From contig CAYUTA010000011.1 in assembly GCA_964447605.1 (NCBI GenBank), forward strand, positions 1-59,980: DNA of 59,980 nt, in the 5' to 3' direction. This document shows, piece after piece, positions 49,190-57,427 of this stretch. The stretch is from CAYUTA01 sp964447605. GTDB lineage: Bacteria > Bacillota > Clostridia > Christensenellales > CAG-138. The position numbers and the translations under genes are program-made. The number at the start of each line of letters is the position of its first letter. Position 1 is the first letter of the stretch. The notes beneath the pieces are model-generated. The model saw only the letters and a list, made by a program, of their open reading frames with translations. It searched no databases and was not told the origin of the DNA.

Positions 49190-50719
49190 CTATGCGGCGG
49201 TTGGCTCCGGCCCGGCGGTCTTCTTGCGCGCGCGTTTTGCGATGCGCGTGTTCGAAAGATACGCTACATAACCGCCCGCAAGGAAGAACCACGGGTTGCT
49301 GTGCTTGATGACGTCGGTAAACGAGAGGAATATCTCCACCGTGTCCACCGCAATGCAGAAAAACAGCAAGAGCGGCAGCGTACGTTCGGCCAGCGTGCAT
49401 TTGCCCGCTCCGCAGAAAAACAGCCGGAACGCATGGTAAAGGATATAGCACACCAACGCGCCAAACAGCAAAAGTCCCGGCAGGCCGAATGCGATGAGCG
49501 TCTGGAAGAAGATCGAATGCAGATGCGCAAAGGGCACCCCGCCGTAAAGCTGTCCGACATACGGCTCAACCGCGTCCATTACGAACAGGGGCGAGGCGCC
49601 GACCAGCAGCAGCGCGGGTTCGTTTTTCAGCGCGCGGACGGCCGCTTCCCACACATAGGTGCGCCCTTGCAGCGTGGAAAGGTTTTCAAGCAGCGGCCGC
49701 GCAGTGGCGGGTGTGTCCGCATGCCCCGACCCCGCTTGCGCGCTCGGCTGCTCCGGGGTAACGGCGGGCGCGGCGCGCAAAGGGCGGCTCGAAAGCCGGG
49801 CTGTTTGCACGGCGGGCATGGTTTCCGGCAAAGCCTCGGCCGCGGCGGATTGCTGTACGGCGGAGGCCGCGGCGTTGACCGCCCGGACCGAGAGCCTGAG
49901 GCCGCCATAGCACGCCGCCATGGCGACGGCCGCAACGGCAACTGCGGCGGCCGCGCGCAAAAGGCGCTTGCGGATGGGCAGCCGCGTATCGGCAAGCAGG
50001 AAGAAAAAGCCGGCGAAGCAGGCCGAGAAGAATATCCCGGACGTACGGCTGTCGGTCAGCGCCAGGGCAACAAAAACGACCAGCATCGCAAGGCCGCATA
50101 CCATGCGCGGCCAAATCCGCCTTGTCCGCGCCAGCAGGTGGAGCCCAACGAGCAGCCCAAGACAGCAGAACGTTGCCGAGATGGTTGGGTAGCAGAAAAT
50201 CGAGAGCCGCCCGCCGTCCATCGAGGCTGCGATATAGCCCGGACCGGCGAGCGAGGGAATGGCCGTACCGCTGACCGCGGCGTAAACGCCCACGCCGCAA
50301 AGCCCGGCAATCAGCGCCAGATAGACCGTCGCAACGGCGGAGAACGCGCGGCGCATCCGATCCCCGCTCAGCACGAACGCCAGCGGATAGCAAACAAAAA
50401 ACGCAAAGACCATCATCAGCAAGTATGCCGAAAGGTGCAGCGCCTCGCGCTCCTCATACACATGCAGCGCGCAGGAAAACACCGCCCAGAAAAAGCAGGG
50501 CAGCATCAGCCGGAACCCCGTGTCGGCGCGGAAGCGTTCACATTGCAGCACGCGCGTGCCGACCGCCACGTACAGCAGGCTGTAAACAATCTGATAGATC
50601 GGCTCTCTGGCCGGATCGAGCAGTATATAAACGCGGAATACGAAGCTGAGCAGAATGACGGCGACCCATGCGGTCCGCCAGTCAAAGCGCTTTGCGTTCG
50701 GCTGAAAAACGGCCTCCAT
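49190..50719 (-). CDS. O-antigen ligase/polymerase-like (Wzy_C family) membrane protein
   Basis: A 509-residue membrane protein with about ten helices, a long Ala/Pro-rich outside loop (about 285-345), and the Wzy_C-type motif region after it (LSTLQGRTYVWEAAVRALKNEPALLLVGASP and HLHSIFFQTLIAFGLPGLLLF). The family polymerises or ligates lipid-linked glycans. GGGAGGG lies 8 nt before ATG 50719. It is 20 bp downstream of the mtnA-like gene and probably cotranscribed with it, an odd pairing. A basic C-terminus (RIAKRARKKTAG) closes the protein. Confidence 0.85.
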   Translation of the reverse strand: MEAVFQPNAKRFDWRTAWVAVILLSFVFRVYILLDPAREPIYQIVYSLLYVAVGTRVLQCERFRADTGFRLMLPCFFWAVFSCALHVYEEREALHLSAYLLMMVFAFFVCYPLAFVLSGDRMRRAFSAVATVYLALIAGLCGVGVYAAVSGTAIPSLAGPGYIAASMDGGRLSIFCYPTISATFCCLGLLVGLHLLARTRRIWPRMVCGLAMLVVFVALALTDSRTSGIFFSACFAGFFFLLADTRLPIRKRLLRAAAAVAVAAVAMAACYGGLRLSVRAVNAAASAVQQSAAAEALPETMPAVQTARLSSRPLRAAPAVTPEQPSAQAGSGHADTPATARPLLENLSTLQGRTYVWEAAVRALKNEPALLLVGASPLFVMDAVEPYVGQLYGGVPFAHLHSIFFQTLIAFGLPGLLLFGALVCYILYHAFRLFFCGAGKCTLAERTLPLLLFFCIAVDTVEIFLSFTDVIKHSNPWFFLAGGYVAYLSNTRIAKRARKKTAGPEPTAA

Positions 50720-50739
50720 AGCGTAACCCTCCCTTTTGC

Positions 50740-51762
50740 CTAATACGACGCCAGCTGCGTCGCCTCAAACACGCCGCGGTCGGTCACCACGCCCGCGACA
50801 AGCTCCGGCGGGGTGATATCAAACGCGGGATAATAGCCCTTGATTCCCTCCTTACAGGTGCGCACGCCCATTGCAAAGAGCACCTCGCCGGCGTCCCGTT
50901 CCTCAATTCTGACCGTATCCACGGTCGGGTGCATTTCATCGGGAAACCCCGTGACAAAGTATGGCACGCCATGATACTTTGCGCACAGCGCGATCTGGAA
51001 CGTGCCGACCTTATTGACCACATGCCCGTCCAGGCAGACGACGTCCGCAGCCGAGGTAAATACGTCGATATGCCTGGCCCTGAGCGCAAAGCCGGGCATG
51101 TTGTCCGTAATCAGCGTCACGTCGAACCCCATGTCGAGAATTACGCTGGCCGTCAGCCGCGCGCCCTGCAGATACGGGCGCGTCTCAGGGCAGAAGAACC
51201 GCGCCGGGTTCCCGTTTTCGCGCAGCGCGCGCAGCGTCATGCCAAGGTCCGCGTCGGCATAGCACTGCGTCATAACCGCGCCGCCTTTGGGAATCCGCGC
51301 CGCCAGATTGCGGCCGATCTCCGCAATGCGCTCATAGCGCGCGTTGAATTTTTGCACCGCGTCGCTGAAAATCCACTCGCACGCGTCCTTCCCCGCCTCA
51401 ATGGCCGCAAAGCCCGAGCGCAGGCAGTCGTCCGTCCAGGCGCGCATCTTGCGCGCAGTGGTCGGGCGCGCGGCGGCAATGACGTCCGCTGCGCCGGTCA
51501 AAAACGCTTTTTGCGCCGCAGCGGCCCTTCCGCGGCACTCGTATGCGGCCAGCGCCATGCCCATTGCGGCGGCATGGAACGGGCCGTAACTTTGCGTGAC
51601 CATGTCCGTAACGGCCTTTGCAACCTCGCCGTGGGTGCGGCACACGACGAATTCCTCGCGCGCGGGGTATATGCGCCGGTCAAGAACGTAAACGGCGCCA
51701 TCCTCAAACCACGCGATATTCTCATACTTCAGCAGCGGCGCAAGGCCGTAATCGGCATGCAT
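50740..51762 (-). CDS. mtnA: Methylthioribose-1-phosphate isomerase-like protein (MtnA/eIF2B-alpha family)
   Basis: A 340-residue protein of the MtnA/eIF2B-alpha/ribose-1,5-bisphosphate isomerase family. The catalytic Cys is visible in MTQCYADADLG and the Asp in TSAADVVCLDGHVVNKVGTF, followed by IALCAKYHGVPYFVTGFP; TDNMPGFAL corresponds to the family's usual TDN/AAG stretch. It departs from standard MtnA (THCNAGxLA and GADxxxxNGDxxNKIGT), so substrate choice may differ. ATG 51762 is chosen as the family start; longer frames extend to 51942 without resemblance. It is divergent from an MTA phosphorylase-like gene, which supports methylthioadenosine salvage. Confidence 0.75.
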   Translation of the reverse strand: MHADYGLAPLLKYENIAWFEDGAVYVLDRRIYPAREEFVVCRTHGEVAKAVTDMVTQSYGPFHAAAMGMALAAYECRGRAAAAQKAFLTGAADVIAAARPTTARKMRAWTDDCLRSGFAAIEAGKDACEWIFSDAVQKFNARYERIAEIGRNLAARIPKGGAVMTQCYADADLGMTLRALRENGNPARFFCPETRPYLQGARLTASVILDMGFDVTLITDNMPGFALRARHIDVFTSAADVVCLDGHVVNKVGTFQIALCAKYHGVPYFVTGFPDEMHPTVDTVRIEERDAGEVLFAMGVRTCKEGIKGYYPAFDITPPELVAGVVTDRGVFEATQLASY

Positions 51763-51968
51763 GGCGGCAACAAGCTCCCTTCCTTTTCTCCCGGCCCCCG
51801 CGCGGGGCCGGAACGTCCCAAACGCCCGCGTCCATTTGAAAAAACCCCTTCGGCTATAAAGGCGCCCGGCAAAGGGCTCCCCCCTGCCAGACGGCTCTCC
51901 CGCCGGGCTCGTCTTCCCTGTCCGGGCACACTTTTCACGCAACCATTATACACATTTTTACGCGCATA

Positions 51969-51977
51969 TGGTATAGT
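51969..51977 (+). promoter_or_regulatory. Extended -10 promoter of the MTA phosphorylase-like gene
   Basis: TGGTATAGT (TATAGT at 51972-51977) without a good -35, about 35 bp before the start codon; the ribosome binding site AAGAGGTG lies between. Confidence 0.5.
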
Positions 51978-52011
51978 GAATTATCATGAGCACATAAGAG
52001 GTGAACAAATC

Positions 52012-52740
52012 ATGCGTTTTGCCATCGTCGGCGGCACCAATATTGAAACGCCCCCCATCCCCTATCATGAAGAGGCCGTCAGCACGCCCTACGGCGACGT
52101 GGTGATCTACCGCGGTAAGCTTGAGGACGGGCATGAGGTGATCTTCCGTGCGCGGCACGGGGTTTTGACCTATTCCGACCCGCCGCATATCAACTACCGC
52201 GCGAATGTCTTTGCGCTCGATAAAATCGGCGTAACGCACGTCATCGGCATCACGAGCGTCGGCGCGTGCGACTATTCCTACCGCATCGGCTCGCTGTGCC
52301 TGCTCACGGATTTCATCGATTTTACGAAGAACCGCGTGCTCAGCTTTGACCGCGAGCACCGCAAGAACCTGCATACGGGCATGGAGGATGTGTTCGACGC
52401 CAATCTCAACGACACGCTCGAGCAGCTCATCGGCGAGATGGACGTCCCCTATTCCGGCCGCGCCATCTATGCCTGCACCGAGGGTCCCCGGTTTGAGACC
52501 GCCGCGGAAATCCGGATGATGCGCATGGTCGGCGCGCAGATTACCGGCATGACCATCATTCCCGAAGCGCCGCTGTGCCGCGATCTTGACATGACCTATG
52601 CCTCCATCGGCATCATATCCAACTACTGCACGGGCATGACCGGATATGTCACCGACGATGATATCGAGGAGGTCATGGTAAGTATCCGCGAACGGGTGTT
52701 CGACCTGTGCTTTGAGCTGATCCGCCGCGCAGAACGGTAG
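52012..52740 (+). CDS. MTA/purine nucleoside phosphorylase (MTAP/PNP family)
   Basis: A 242-residue phosphorylase of the PNP/MTAP family 2: FAIVGGTNIE, the phosphate-binding RHG (ARHGVLTYSDPPHINYRANVFAL), GITSVGACDYSYRIG, LLTDFIDFTKNR, the substrate-binding EGPRFETAAEIRMM and the loop GAQITGMTIIPEAPLCRDLDM, then an ISNYCTGMT stretch. It would cleave 5'-methylthioadenosine or methylthioinosine to methylthioribose-1-phosphate, the substrate of MtnA encoded divergently. AAGAGGTG lies 9 nt before ATG 52012. The Asn in place of the Asp of SNYCTG suggests a 6-oxopurine preference, which is inference. Confidence 0.85.
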   Translation: MRFAIVGGTNIETPPIPYHEEAVSTPYGDVVIYRGKLEDGHEVIFRARHGVLTYSDPPHINYRANVFALDKIGVTHVIGITSVGACDYSYRIGSLCLLTDFIDFTKNRVLSFDREHRKNLHTGMEDVFDANLNDTLEQLIGEMDVPYSGRAIYACTEGPRFETAAEIRMMRMVGAQITGMTIIPEAPLCRDLDMTYASIGIISNYCTGMTGYVTDDDIEEVMVSIRERVFDLCFELIRRAER

Positions 52741-52926
52741 CCCTGCGTCCGCGCCGCTTAAAAACACCGGCATCGGAAGCGCCCCGGCTTGCCGCGCTCA
52801 TTCCGCCGCGCCGCAAAACGTTCAAAAGGCCGTTGCGGGCATCTCCTGCGCCACGCGTGTTTTCGGCGCGCCGGCGGTGGGCTATGTGGCGCGGACAGGA
52901 ACGCCGGGAAAATCCGGCGTTGTTTT

Positions 52927-54282
52927 TTATGCCCGCAGGCCTTTGGGCAGATGGTTTTTCAACGTGCCGGAGACGGCCTTGCCAAAGCCAATGCAATGGT
53001 CCGCGTATGTGACGGCGCACCAGCCGGACAGGCACGGGTCGCAGGGAACGGTCTCCCCCTTTAAAAACGCGTCCAGCTCCTTGCCGGCAAGCGCGGCCCG
53101 CTGCCGGAAATCCTCCGCGCGCAGCGCAAGAAACAGCGCGTGCGCGGGTAAAAACCGGCCGTTCCTGATCTGGCCCGCAAGCACGCCCGCGCGGAGGATG
53201 CGCAGCCCGGCCAGCCCGCCAGGGTCGCCTTCCGGCAGCAAAAACAGCCGCCCGTCCGGCAGCGGAGCCGTCCGCTCTGCGATCCTCCGCGTCAGAAATT
53301 CCGCGCAAAACGCCTCCCAGGGCGCAAGCCGCTCCGCATCCGCGGCCACGTCCGGCCGGCCGGGGCGTTTTTGTTTTGCCGCGCGCCGCGCCCCGCTCGG
53401 TTTGGCGGCGTTTTCCGCCCCGGCGCAGGGCGGCGCTTCACCGGCGCGGACAAGCAGCGCCATAAACTGCCCTTCGCCCGGGAAGGTGTGCGGATACAGC
53501 CGCTGCATACTCCGCACGCAAAACTGCGGGTGTCTGGCGGCAAACGCCTCCACGACCGCCTCGTTTTCTTCGGGCGCAAAGGTGCAGGTCGAATACACCA
53601 GCGCGCCCCCGGGCTTCACCGCAATTGCGGCCGCTTCAAGGATGCGCGCCTGCCGCCCGGCGCAGGCAATCACATGCGAAACCGACCAATCCGCCGCCGC
53701 GTCCGGCTCGCGGCGGAACATGCCTTCGCCCGAACACGGCGCGTCGACGAGTACCGCGTCGCAGCGGCCCCGCAGCGCCGCGCAAAGCCCGTCGGGATAC
53801 ATGCCTGTAACGACGGCGTTGGCTACGCCAAGACGCTCGAGGTTGAATTGCAGCGCGCTGGCGCGCGCGGCCACCGGCTCGTTGGCGATCAGAAGCCCTT
53901 TTCCACCGAGCAGCTGTGCTATCTGGCCGGACTTGCCGCCCGGCGCGGCGCACACGTCCAGCACCGTCCTGCCCGGCGCGACGCCGAGCAGGCGCGCGGG
54001 CTGCTGCGCGGAAGGCTCCTGCACATAGCACAGCCCCGCCAGATGCAGCGGGTGGCGGCCGATAGCCACCCCGTCGGGAAAGAGGTACCCTGCCGGCGTT
54101 TCTTCAACGGGTACCAGCGGGAAGTCCGCCAGCCGCTCAAACGCTTCGGGCGCAATCTTCAGCGTATTCACGCGCAGCGCCCGCCGCGGCACGTCGTGCA
54201 TGGCACGCAAATAGGCGGCATATCCGCCGCCCAGCTGCGTTCGCATGCGCGCCAGGAATTCATTTGGGAGCCGCCGCGTCAT
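52927..54282 (-). CDS. rsmF: RsmF/NOL1-NOP2-Sun family RNA (cytosine-5) methyltransferase
   Basis: A 451-residue SAM-dependent enzyme: motif I DVCAAPGGKSGQ (109-120), motif IV DAPCSGEGMFRR (180-191) with the first catalytic Cys, and motif VI STCTFAPEENE (231-241) with the second Cys. An Ala-rich linker leads to a C-terminal RNA-binding-like part (about 340-451; WCAVTYADHCIGFGKAVSGTLKNHLPKG). The family makes 5-methylcytosine in 16S rRNA. ATG 54282 is chosen by family length; longer starts overlap metA. It is the last gene of metY-metA-rsmF, 37 bp after metA. Confidence 0.9.
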   Translation of the reverse strand: MTRRLPNEFLARMRTQLGGGYAAYLRAMHDVPRRALRVNTLKIAPEAFERLADFPLVPVEETPAGYLFPDGVAIGRHPLHLAGLCYVQEPSAQQPARLLGVAPGRTVLDVCAAPGGKSGQIAQLLGGKGLLIANEPVAARASALQFNLERLGVANAVVTGMYPDGLCAALRGRCDAVLVDAPCSGEGMFRREPDAAADWSVSHVIACAGRQARILEAAAIAVKPGGALVYSTCTFAPEENEAVVEAFAARHPQFCVRSMQRLYPHTFPGEGQFMALLVRAGEAPPCAGAENAAKPSGARRAAKQKRPGRPDVAADAERLAPWEAFCAEFLTRRIAERTAPLPDGRLFLLPEGDPGGLAGLRILRAGVLAGQIRNGRFLPAHALFLALRAEDFRQRAALAGKELDAFLKGETVPCDPCLSGWCAVTYADHCIGFGKAVSGTLKNHLPKGLRA

Positions 54283-54319
54283 TTCATCCGCCGCCGTGTC
54301 CACCCGCCGGCCGCCCGCC

Positions 54320-55255
54320 TCAACGCTTTTTCCTCTGCTCAACAATTGCGCTCACGTCGTACGGCGTCTCCTGATACACGAAATAGTTGAGCCAGTTGGC
54401 AAACAGCAGCGATCCGTGCGCGCGCCACATCAGCGGCGGCCGCCGCATGTCGTCGTCGCCTGGATAATAGTTTTTCGGTAAAGCGATGGGCTTGCCTGCG
54501 GCAACGTCGCGCCTGTACTCGCGTTCCAGCGTATCCGCGTCATATTCGCTGTGGCCCGTTGCAAATACGCGCCCGCCGTCGTGCGAGGCCGCAAGGTACA
54601 GCCCCGCCTCACGCGAGGTGCACAGGATGTCCAGATCCGGCTCGCGCGCCGCATCCGGGACATAGATGGTCGTGTGCCGCGAGTGGGGCGCGTAAAAGAC
54701 GTCGTCAAAGCCGCGCACCAGCCTGTGATCGCGGTCGAGCACCGCATGCTCAAAGATGCCGAACAGCTTTTTATTTAGCTTTCTCTTCTCAATGCCGTAA
54801 AAATGATACAGCGCCGCCTGTGCCGCCCAGCAGATGTACAGCGTGGAAAATACGTTTGCATCCGCCCAGTCCATCACCCTGACCAGCTCATCCCAGTAAT
54901 CCACGTCCTCGAACGCAAACTGTTCCACCGGCGCACCCGTGACGACCAACCCGTCGAACGGCTCGTTTTGCACCTCTTCAAACGTGCGGTAGAACGCGTT
55001 GAGATAGTCGCGCTCGGTATTCCTGCTTTCATGCGAGCCGGCGCGCAGCAGCGTCACCTCCACCTGCAGCGGCGTGTTGCCCAGCAGCCGCAACAGCTGC
55101 GTTTCCGTGTCCTGCTTGGTAGGCATGAGGTTCAGGATGGCAATGCGCAGCGGGCGGATGTCCTGCGTAACCGCGCGCCTCCGGGTCATAACAAAGATAT
55201 TTTCCTGCTGCAACGCCGCAATGGCGGGCAATCCGTCCGGGATTTTTACTGGCAT
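54320..55255 (-). CDS. metA: Homoserine O-acetyltransferase (MetA family)
   Basis: A 311-residue MetA. With ATG 55255 (GAGGTAG upstream) the numbering falls exactly on that of the family: Cys142 nucleophile in YICWAAQAAL, His235 and Glu237 in GHSEYD, and Glu111 in VTGAPVEQ. Gly111 selects succinyl-CoA in E. coli while Glu111 selects acetyl-CoA in B. cereus, so this enzyme should make O-acetylhomoserine. That suits MetY, encoded just upstream in the same operon. A longer frame to 55339 has no ribosome binding site. Confidence 0.95.
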   Translation of the reverse strand: MPVKIPDGLPAIAALQQENIFVMTRRRAVTQDIRPLRIAILNLMPTKQDTETQLLRLLGNTPLQVEVTLLRAGSHESRNTERDYLNAFYRTFEEVQNEPFDGLVVTGAPVEQFAFEDVDYWDELVRVMDWADANVFSTLYICWAAQAALYHFYGIEKRKLNKKLFGIFEHAVLDRDHRLVRGFDDVFYAPHSRHTTIYVPDAAREPDLDILCTSREAGLYLAASHDGGRVFATGHSEYDADTLEREYRRDVAAGKPIALPKNYYPGDDDMRRPPLMWRAHGSLLFANWLNYFVYQETPYDVSAIVEQRKKR

Positions 55256-55356
55256 GGCTACCTCTTTCTCCTGGCTTGTTATGGGTTCATCCGCAGCACG
55301 GCGCGGCGCCTTTTCCGGCCATATCCCGCCGGTCCACACCCCTTTTTCACCTGCGT

Positions 55357-56652
55357 CTAGCGCTCCTCCCGGCCCGCGGCCATGAGCGCGCGGTCAAGGT
55401 CGTCAATGAGATCGTCGCAGTCCTCAAGTCCGACGGACAGCCGGATCATGTCCGGAGATATGCCGCATGCCGCAAGCGCCTCGGGCGATAGCGGCGAATG
55501 CGTGGTGCTTGCCGGGTGCACCACCAGCGAGCGCACGTCGCCCACGTTGGCCACGAGCGAAAACAGCTCGAGCGCGTTGATGAACCGGCTTCCTGCTTCG
55601 AGCCCGCCCCTGATGCAGAACGTAAAAATCCCGCCTGTGCCGCGCGGCAGATAACGCATGGCGCGCTCATGGTACGGGCTGTCCGGCAGCCGTGCGTAGT
55701 TGACCTGCGCAACCATCGGATGCCCCGAAAGAAACCTTGCGACCCTGTCGGCGTTATGCACGTGCTTTTGCATGCGCAACGAAAGCGTCTGCATGCCCAG
55801 CAGCGTCATGTACGCATTGAACGGCGAGAGTGAAAAACCTGCGTCATGCAGATAATGGTCGCGCATACAGACGGAAAACGCGGCGCGCCCTAACTCGGCG
55901 TATACAGCCCCGTGGTGCGCGCCGTCCGGCGTGTTGAACGCCGGAAAACGCGGCGATCCGCAAAGGTCAAACGTGCCGAGGTCGGTGATTGCGCCGCCAA
56001 GGCTTGTGCCGTTGCCGCAAAGGTATTTTGTCAGAGAATGCAACGTAAAATCCACGCCGTTTGCACCCGCGTCAAACAGGTACGGCGTGGCAAAGGTATT
56101 ATCGCAAACAACGGGCACGCCGTTTTCATGCGCAACGGCCACAATGGCTTCGATATCCGGAATGCTCGCCCGCGGATTGGCTACCGACTCAAAGTAGATC
56201 ATACGTGTGTTGTCGTTGACCGCGCTGGCAAGCCCGGCAAGATCCTCCGGCTCGATGCAGCGCGCCTTTACGCCGTATCGGCGCTCCATTTGGCCAAACA
56301 GCAGCGCATAGCTGCCTCCATAGAGGCTAGAGAGCGCAATCAGCTCGCTGCCCGGCTCGCACAGCGTAAGCGCAACCGCCAGCAGCGCCGACATGCCGGA
56401 GGCAAAGCAGGTGGTGCGATATCCGTTTTCCAGCGCGCAAAGCCGCTCCTCGAGCACGCCGACCGTGGGATTTGCAATGCGTGTGTAGATGCTGCCGGGC
56501 CGTTCGCCGGAAAACTGCATGGCCGCGTCCTCGGCGCTTTCAAACAGGTATGCGCTCGTCTGGTACAGCGGAACCGCGTGCGCGCCCGTCGCCGGATCGC
56601 TGCGCCAACCCGCGTGCAGTTGCAGCGTTTCAAAGCCAAAGTTTTTTTCCAT
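55357..56652 (-). CDS. metY: O-acetylhomoserine aminocarboxypropyltransferase (sulfhydrylase)
   Basis: A 431-residue PLP enzyme of the Cys/Met metabolism class. The N-terminal GFETLQLHAGWRSDPATGAHAVPLYQTSAY, the YTRIANPT motif, FASGMSALL and the PLP Lys209 in HSLTKYLCG are typical of MetY; the C-terminal LVVHPASTTHSPLSPE and MIRLSVGLEDCDDLI complete it. It makes homocysteine from O-acetylhomoserine and sulfide (or methionine with methanethiol). AAGGAAAGGAAG precedes ATG 56652. No SAM riboswitch was found in its leader. It heads the metY-metA-rsmF operon. Confidence 0.96.
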   Translation of the reverse strand: MEKNFGFETLQLHAGWRSDPATGAHAVPLYQTSAYLFESAEDAAMQFSGERPGSIYTRIANPTVGVLEERLCALENGYRTTCFASGMSALLAVALTLCEPGSELIALSSLYGGSYALLFGQMERRYGVKARCIEPEDLAGLASAVNDNTRMIYFESVANPRASIPDIEAIVAVAHENGVPVVCDNTFATPYLFDAGANGVDFTLHSLTKYLCGNGTSLGGAITDLGTFDLCGSPRFPAFNTPDGAHHGAVYAELGRAAFSVCMRDHYLHDAGFSLSPFNAYMTLLGMQTLSLRMQKHVHNADRVARFLSGHPMVAQVNYARLPDSPYHERAMRYLPRGTGGIFTFCIRGGLEAGSRFINALELFSLVANVGDVRSLVVHPASTTHSPLSPEALAACGISPDMIRLSVGLEDCDDLIDDLDRALMAAGREER

Positions 56653-56871
56653 CGCTTCTTCCTTTCCTTATGCACAGTCCGGCGGCGGCGCCGGTCATCC
56701 GCTCACGCGGCACGGCCGCAGCCTTTCTCCGCCATGCTGCGCAGGGCTTGTCCCCGTTCGCCAAAAGCAACTGTTTTCGCAAAAATCCGCATAATACCGC
56801 GGAGGACGCATTCCGCAGGCACGGTTTGGGAAAACGGCGCGCCCGGCACGAAATGCAGTCGTTATCGTATC
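56653..56871. other. Upstream region of metY, no recognisable riboswitch
   Basis: I looked for the S-box (SAM-I) pattern and for a T-box and found neither. A TATTAT sequence on the minus strand (about 56793) may be a -10 box but has no clear -35. Confidence 0.4.
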
Positions 56872-56912
56872 AAAAAAAGCGCCGCCGCGCAATACAAAAG
56901 GCACGCGGCGGC
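56872..56912 (-). terminator. Rho-independent terminator after the zinc-ribbon protein gene
   Basis: Minus-strand GCCGCCGCG (56912-56904) pairs with CGCGGCGGC (56889-56881), followed by GC and seven T (56878-56872). A second hairpin (CGCATGAA/TTCATGCG, 56921-56945) lies between it and the stop codon. Confidence 0.8.
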
Positions 56913-56955
56913 AGGGCAAACGCATGAAGCCTGCGGTTTCATGCGCTTGCCGCGG

Positions 56956-57411
56956 TCAGCTCTTGGTTTCAAACACATTGCCGCAGTGCGTGCAGGTCAC
57001 GCGCAGCTTGCCCTTGCCGCGCGGTACGCGGAGCCGCTGCGCGCACTGGGGGCACATGAAGTATTTATACTGTTTGATCTCCGACCAGGTCGGATTCTTG
57101 CGCGCCTTGTGCGCGCGGTGCGTTTTTTCGCCCTTCCGCGCTCCGCCGCTGCCGAACGTGCGCTTAACCCAGTCCTTGACGGATGTGATCATCGTTAAAA
57201 ACTTCAGGTTTTCGGCATAACGCTTTTCCGGATGTCCGCCAAACAGGCGGATCACGGCAAAGATCAGCGCGGCCGCCGCCAAGACGGAGAGAACCGTGCC
57301 CGCCACCGTGCCCGCCCGGAAAAAGAACATGTTGAGGATGGCGCAGATCAGGCCCGTCATCAGCAGCGTACGGCTGAGTTCGTCGAGCATATTGTTCGGT
57401 TTTTGAAACAT
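56956..57411 (-). CDS. Zinc-ribbon membrane protein of unknown function
   Basis: A 151-residue protein with two membrane helices (about 10-30 and 35-55), a basic central stretch (RTFGSGGARKGEKTHRAHKARKN as a whole is strongly positive) and a C-terminal zinc-ribbon: CPQCAQRLRVPRGKGKL then CTHCGNVFETKS. The CPxC-x18-CxHC spacing with the RVP element is a common structural zinc-binding form. GAGGGA lies 11 nt before ATG 57411. It follows the GH13 gene by 16 bp in the same direction. Function unknown. Confidence 0.8.
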   Translation of the reverse strand: MFQKPNNMLDELSRTLLMTGLICAILNMFFFRAGTVAGTVLSVLAAAALIFAVIRLFGGHPEKRYAENLKFLTMITSVKDWVKRTFGSGGARKGEKTHRAHKARKNPTWSEIKQYKYFMCPQCAQRLRVPRGKGKLRVTCTHCGNVFETKS

Positions 57412-57427
57412 AGCGGCTTCGTCCCTC

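Noticed and set aside
49301..50743. 480-residue plus-strand open frame across the O-antigen-ligase-like gene
   Set aside because: Arg/Gln/Gly-rich antisense shadow of a hydrophobic membrane protein gene.
56653..56955. SAM riboswitch upstream of metY
   Set aside because: No S-box pattern, and the region is mainly the terminator of the preceding gene plus a short GC-rich leader.
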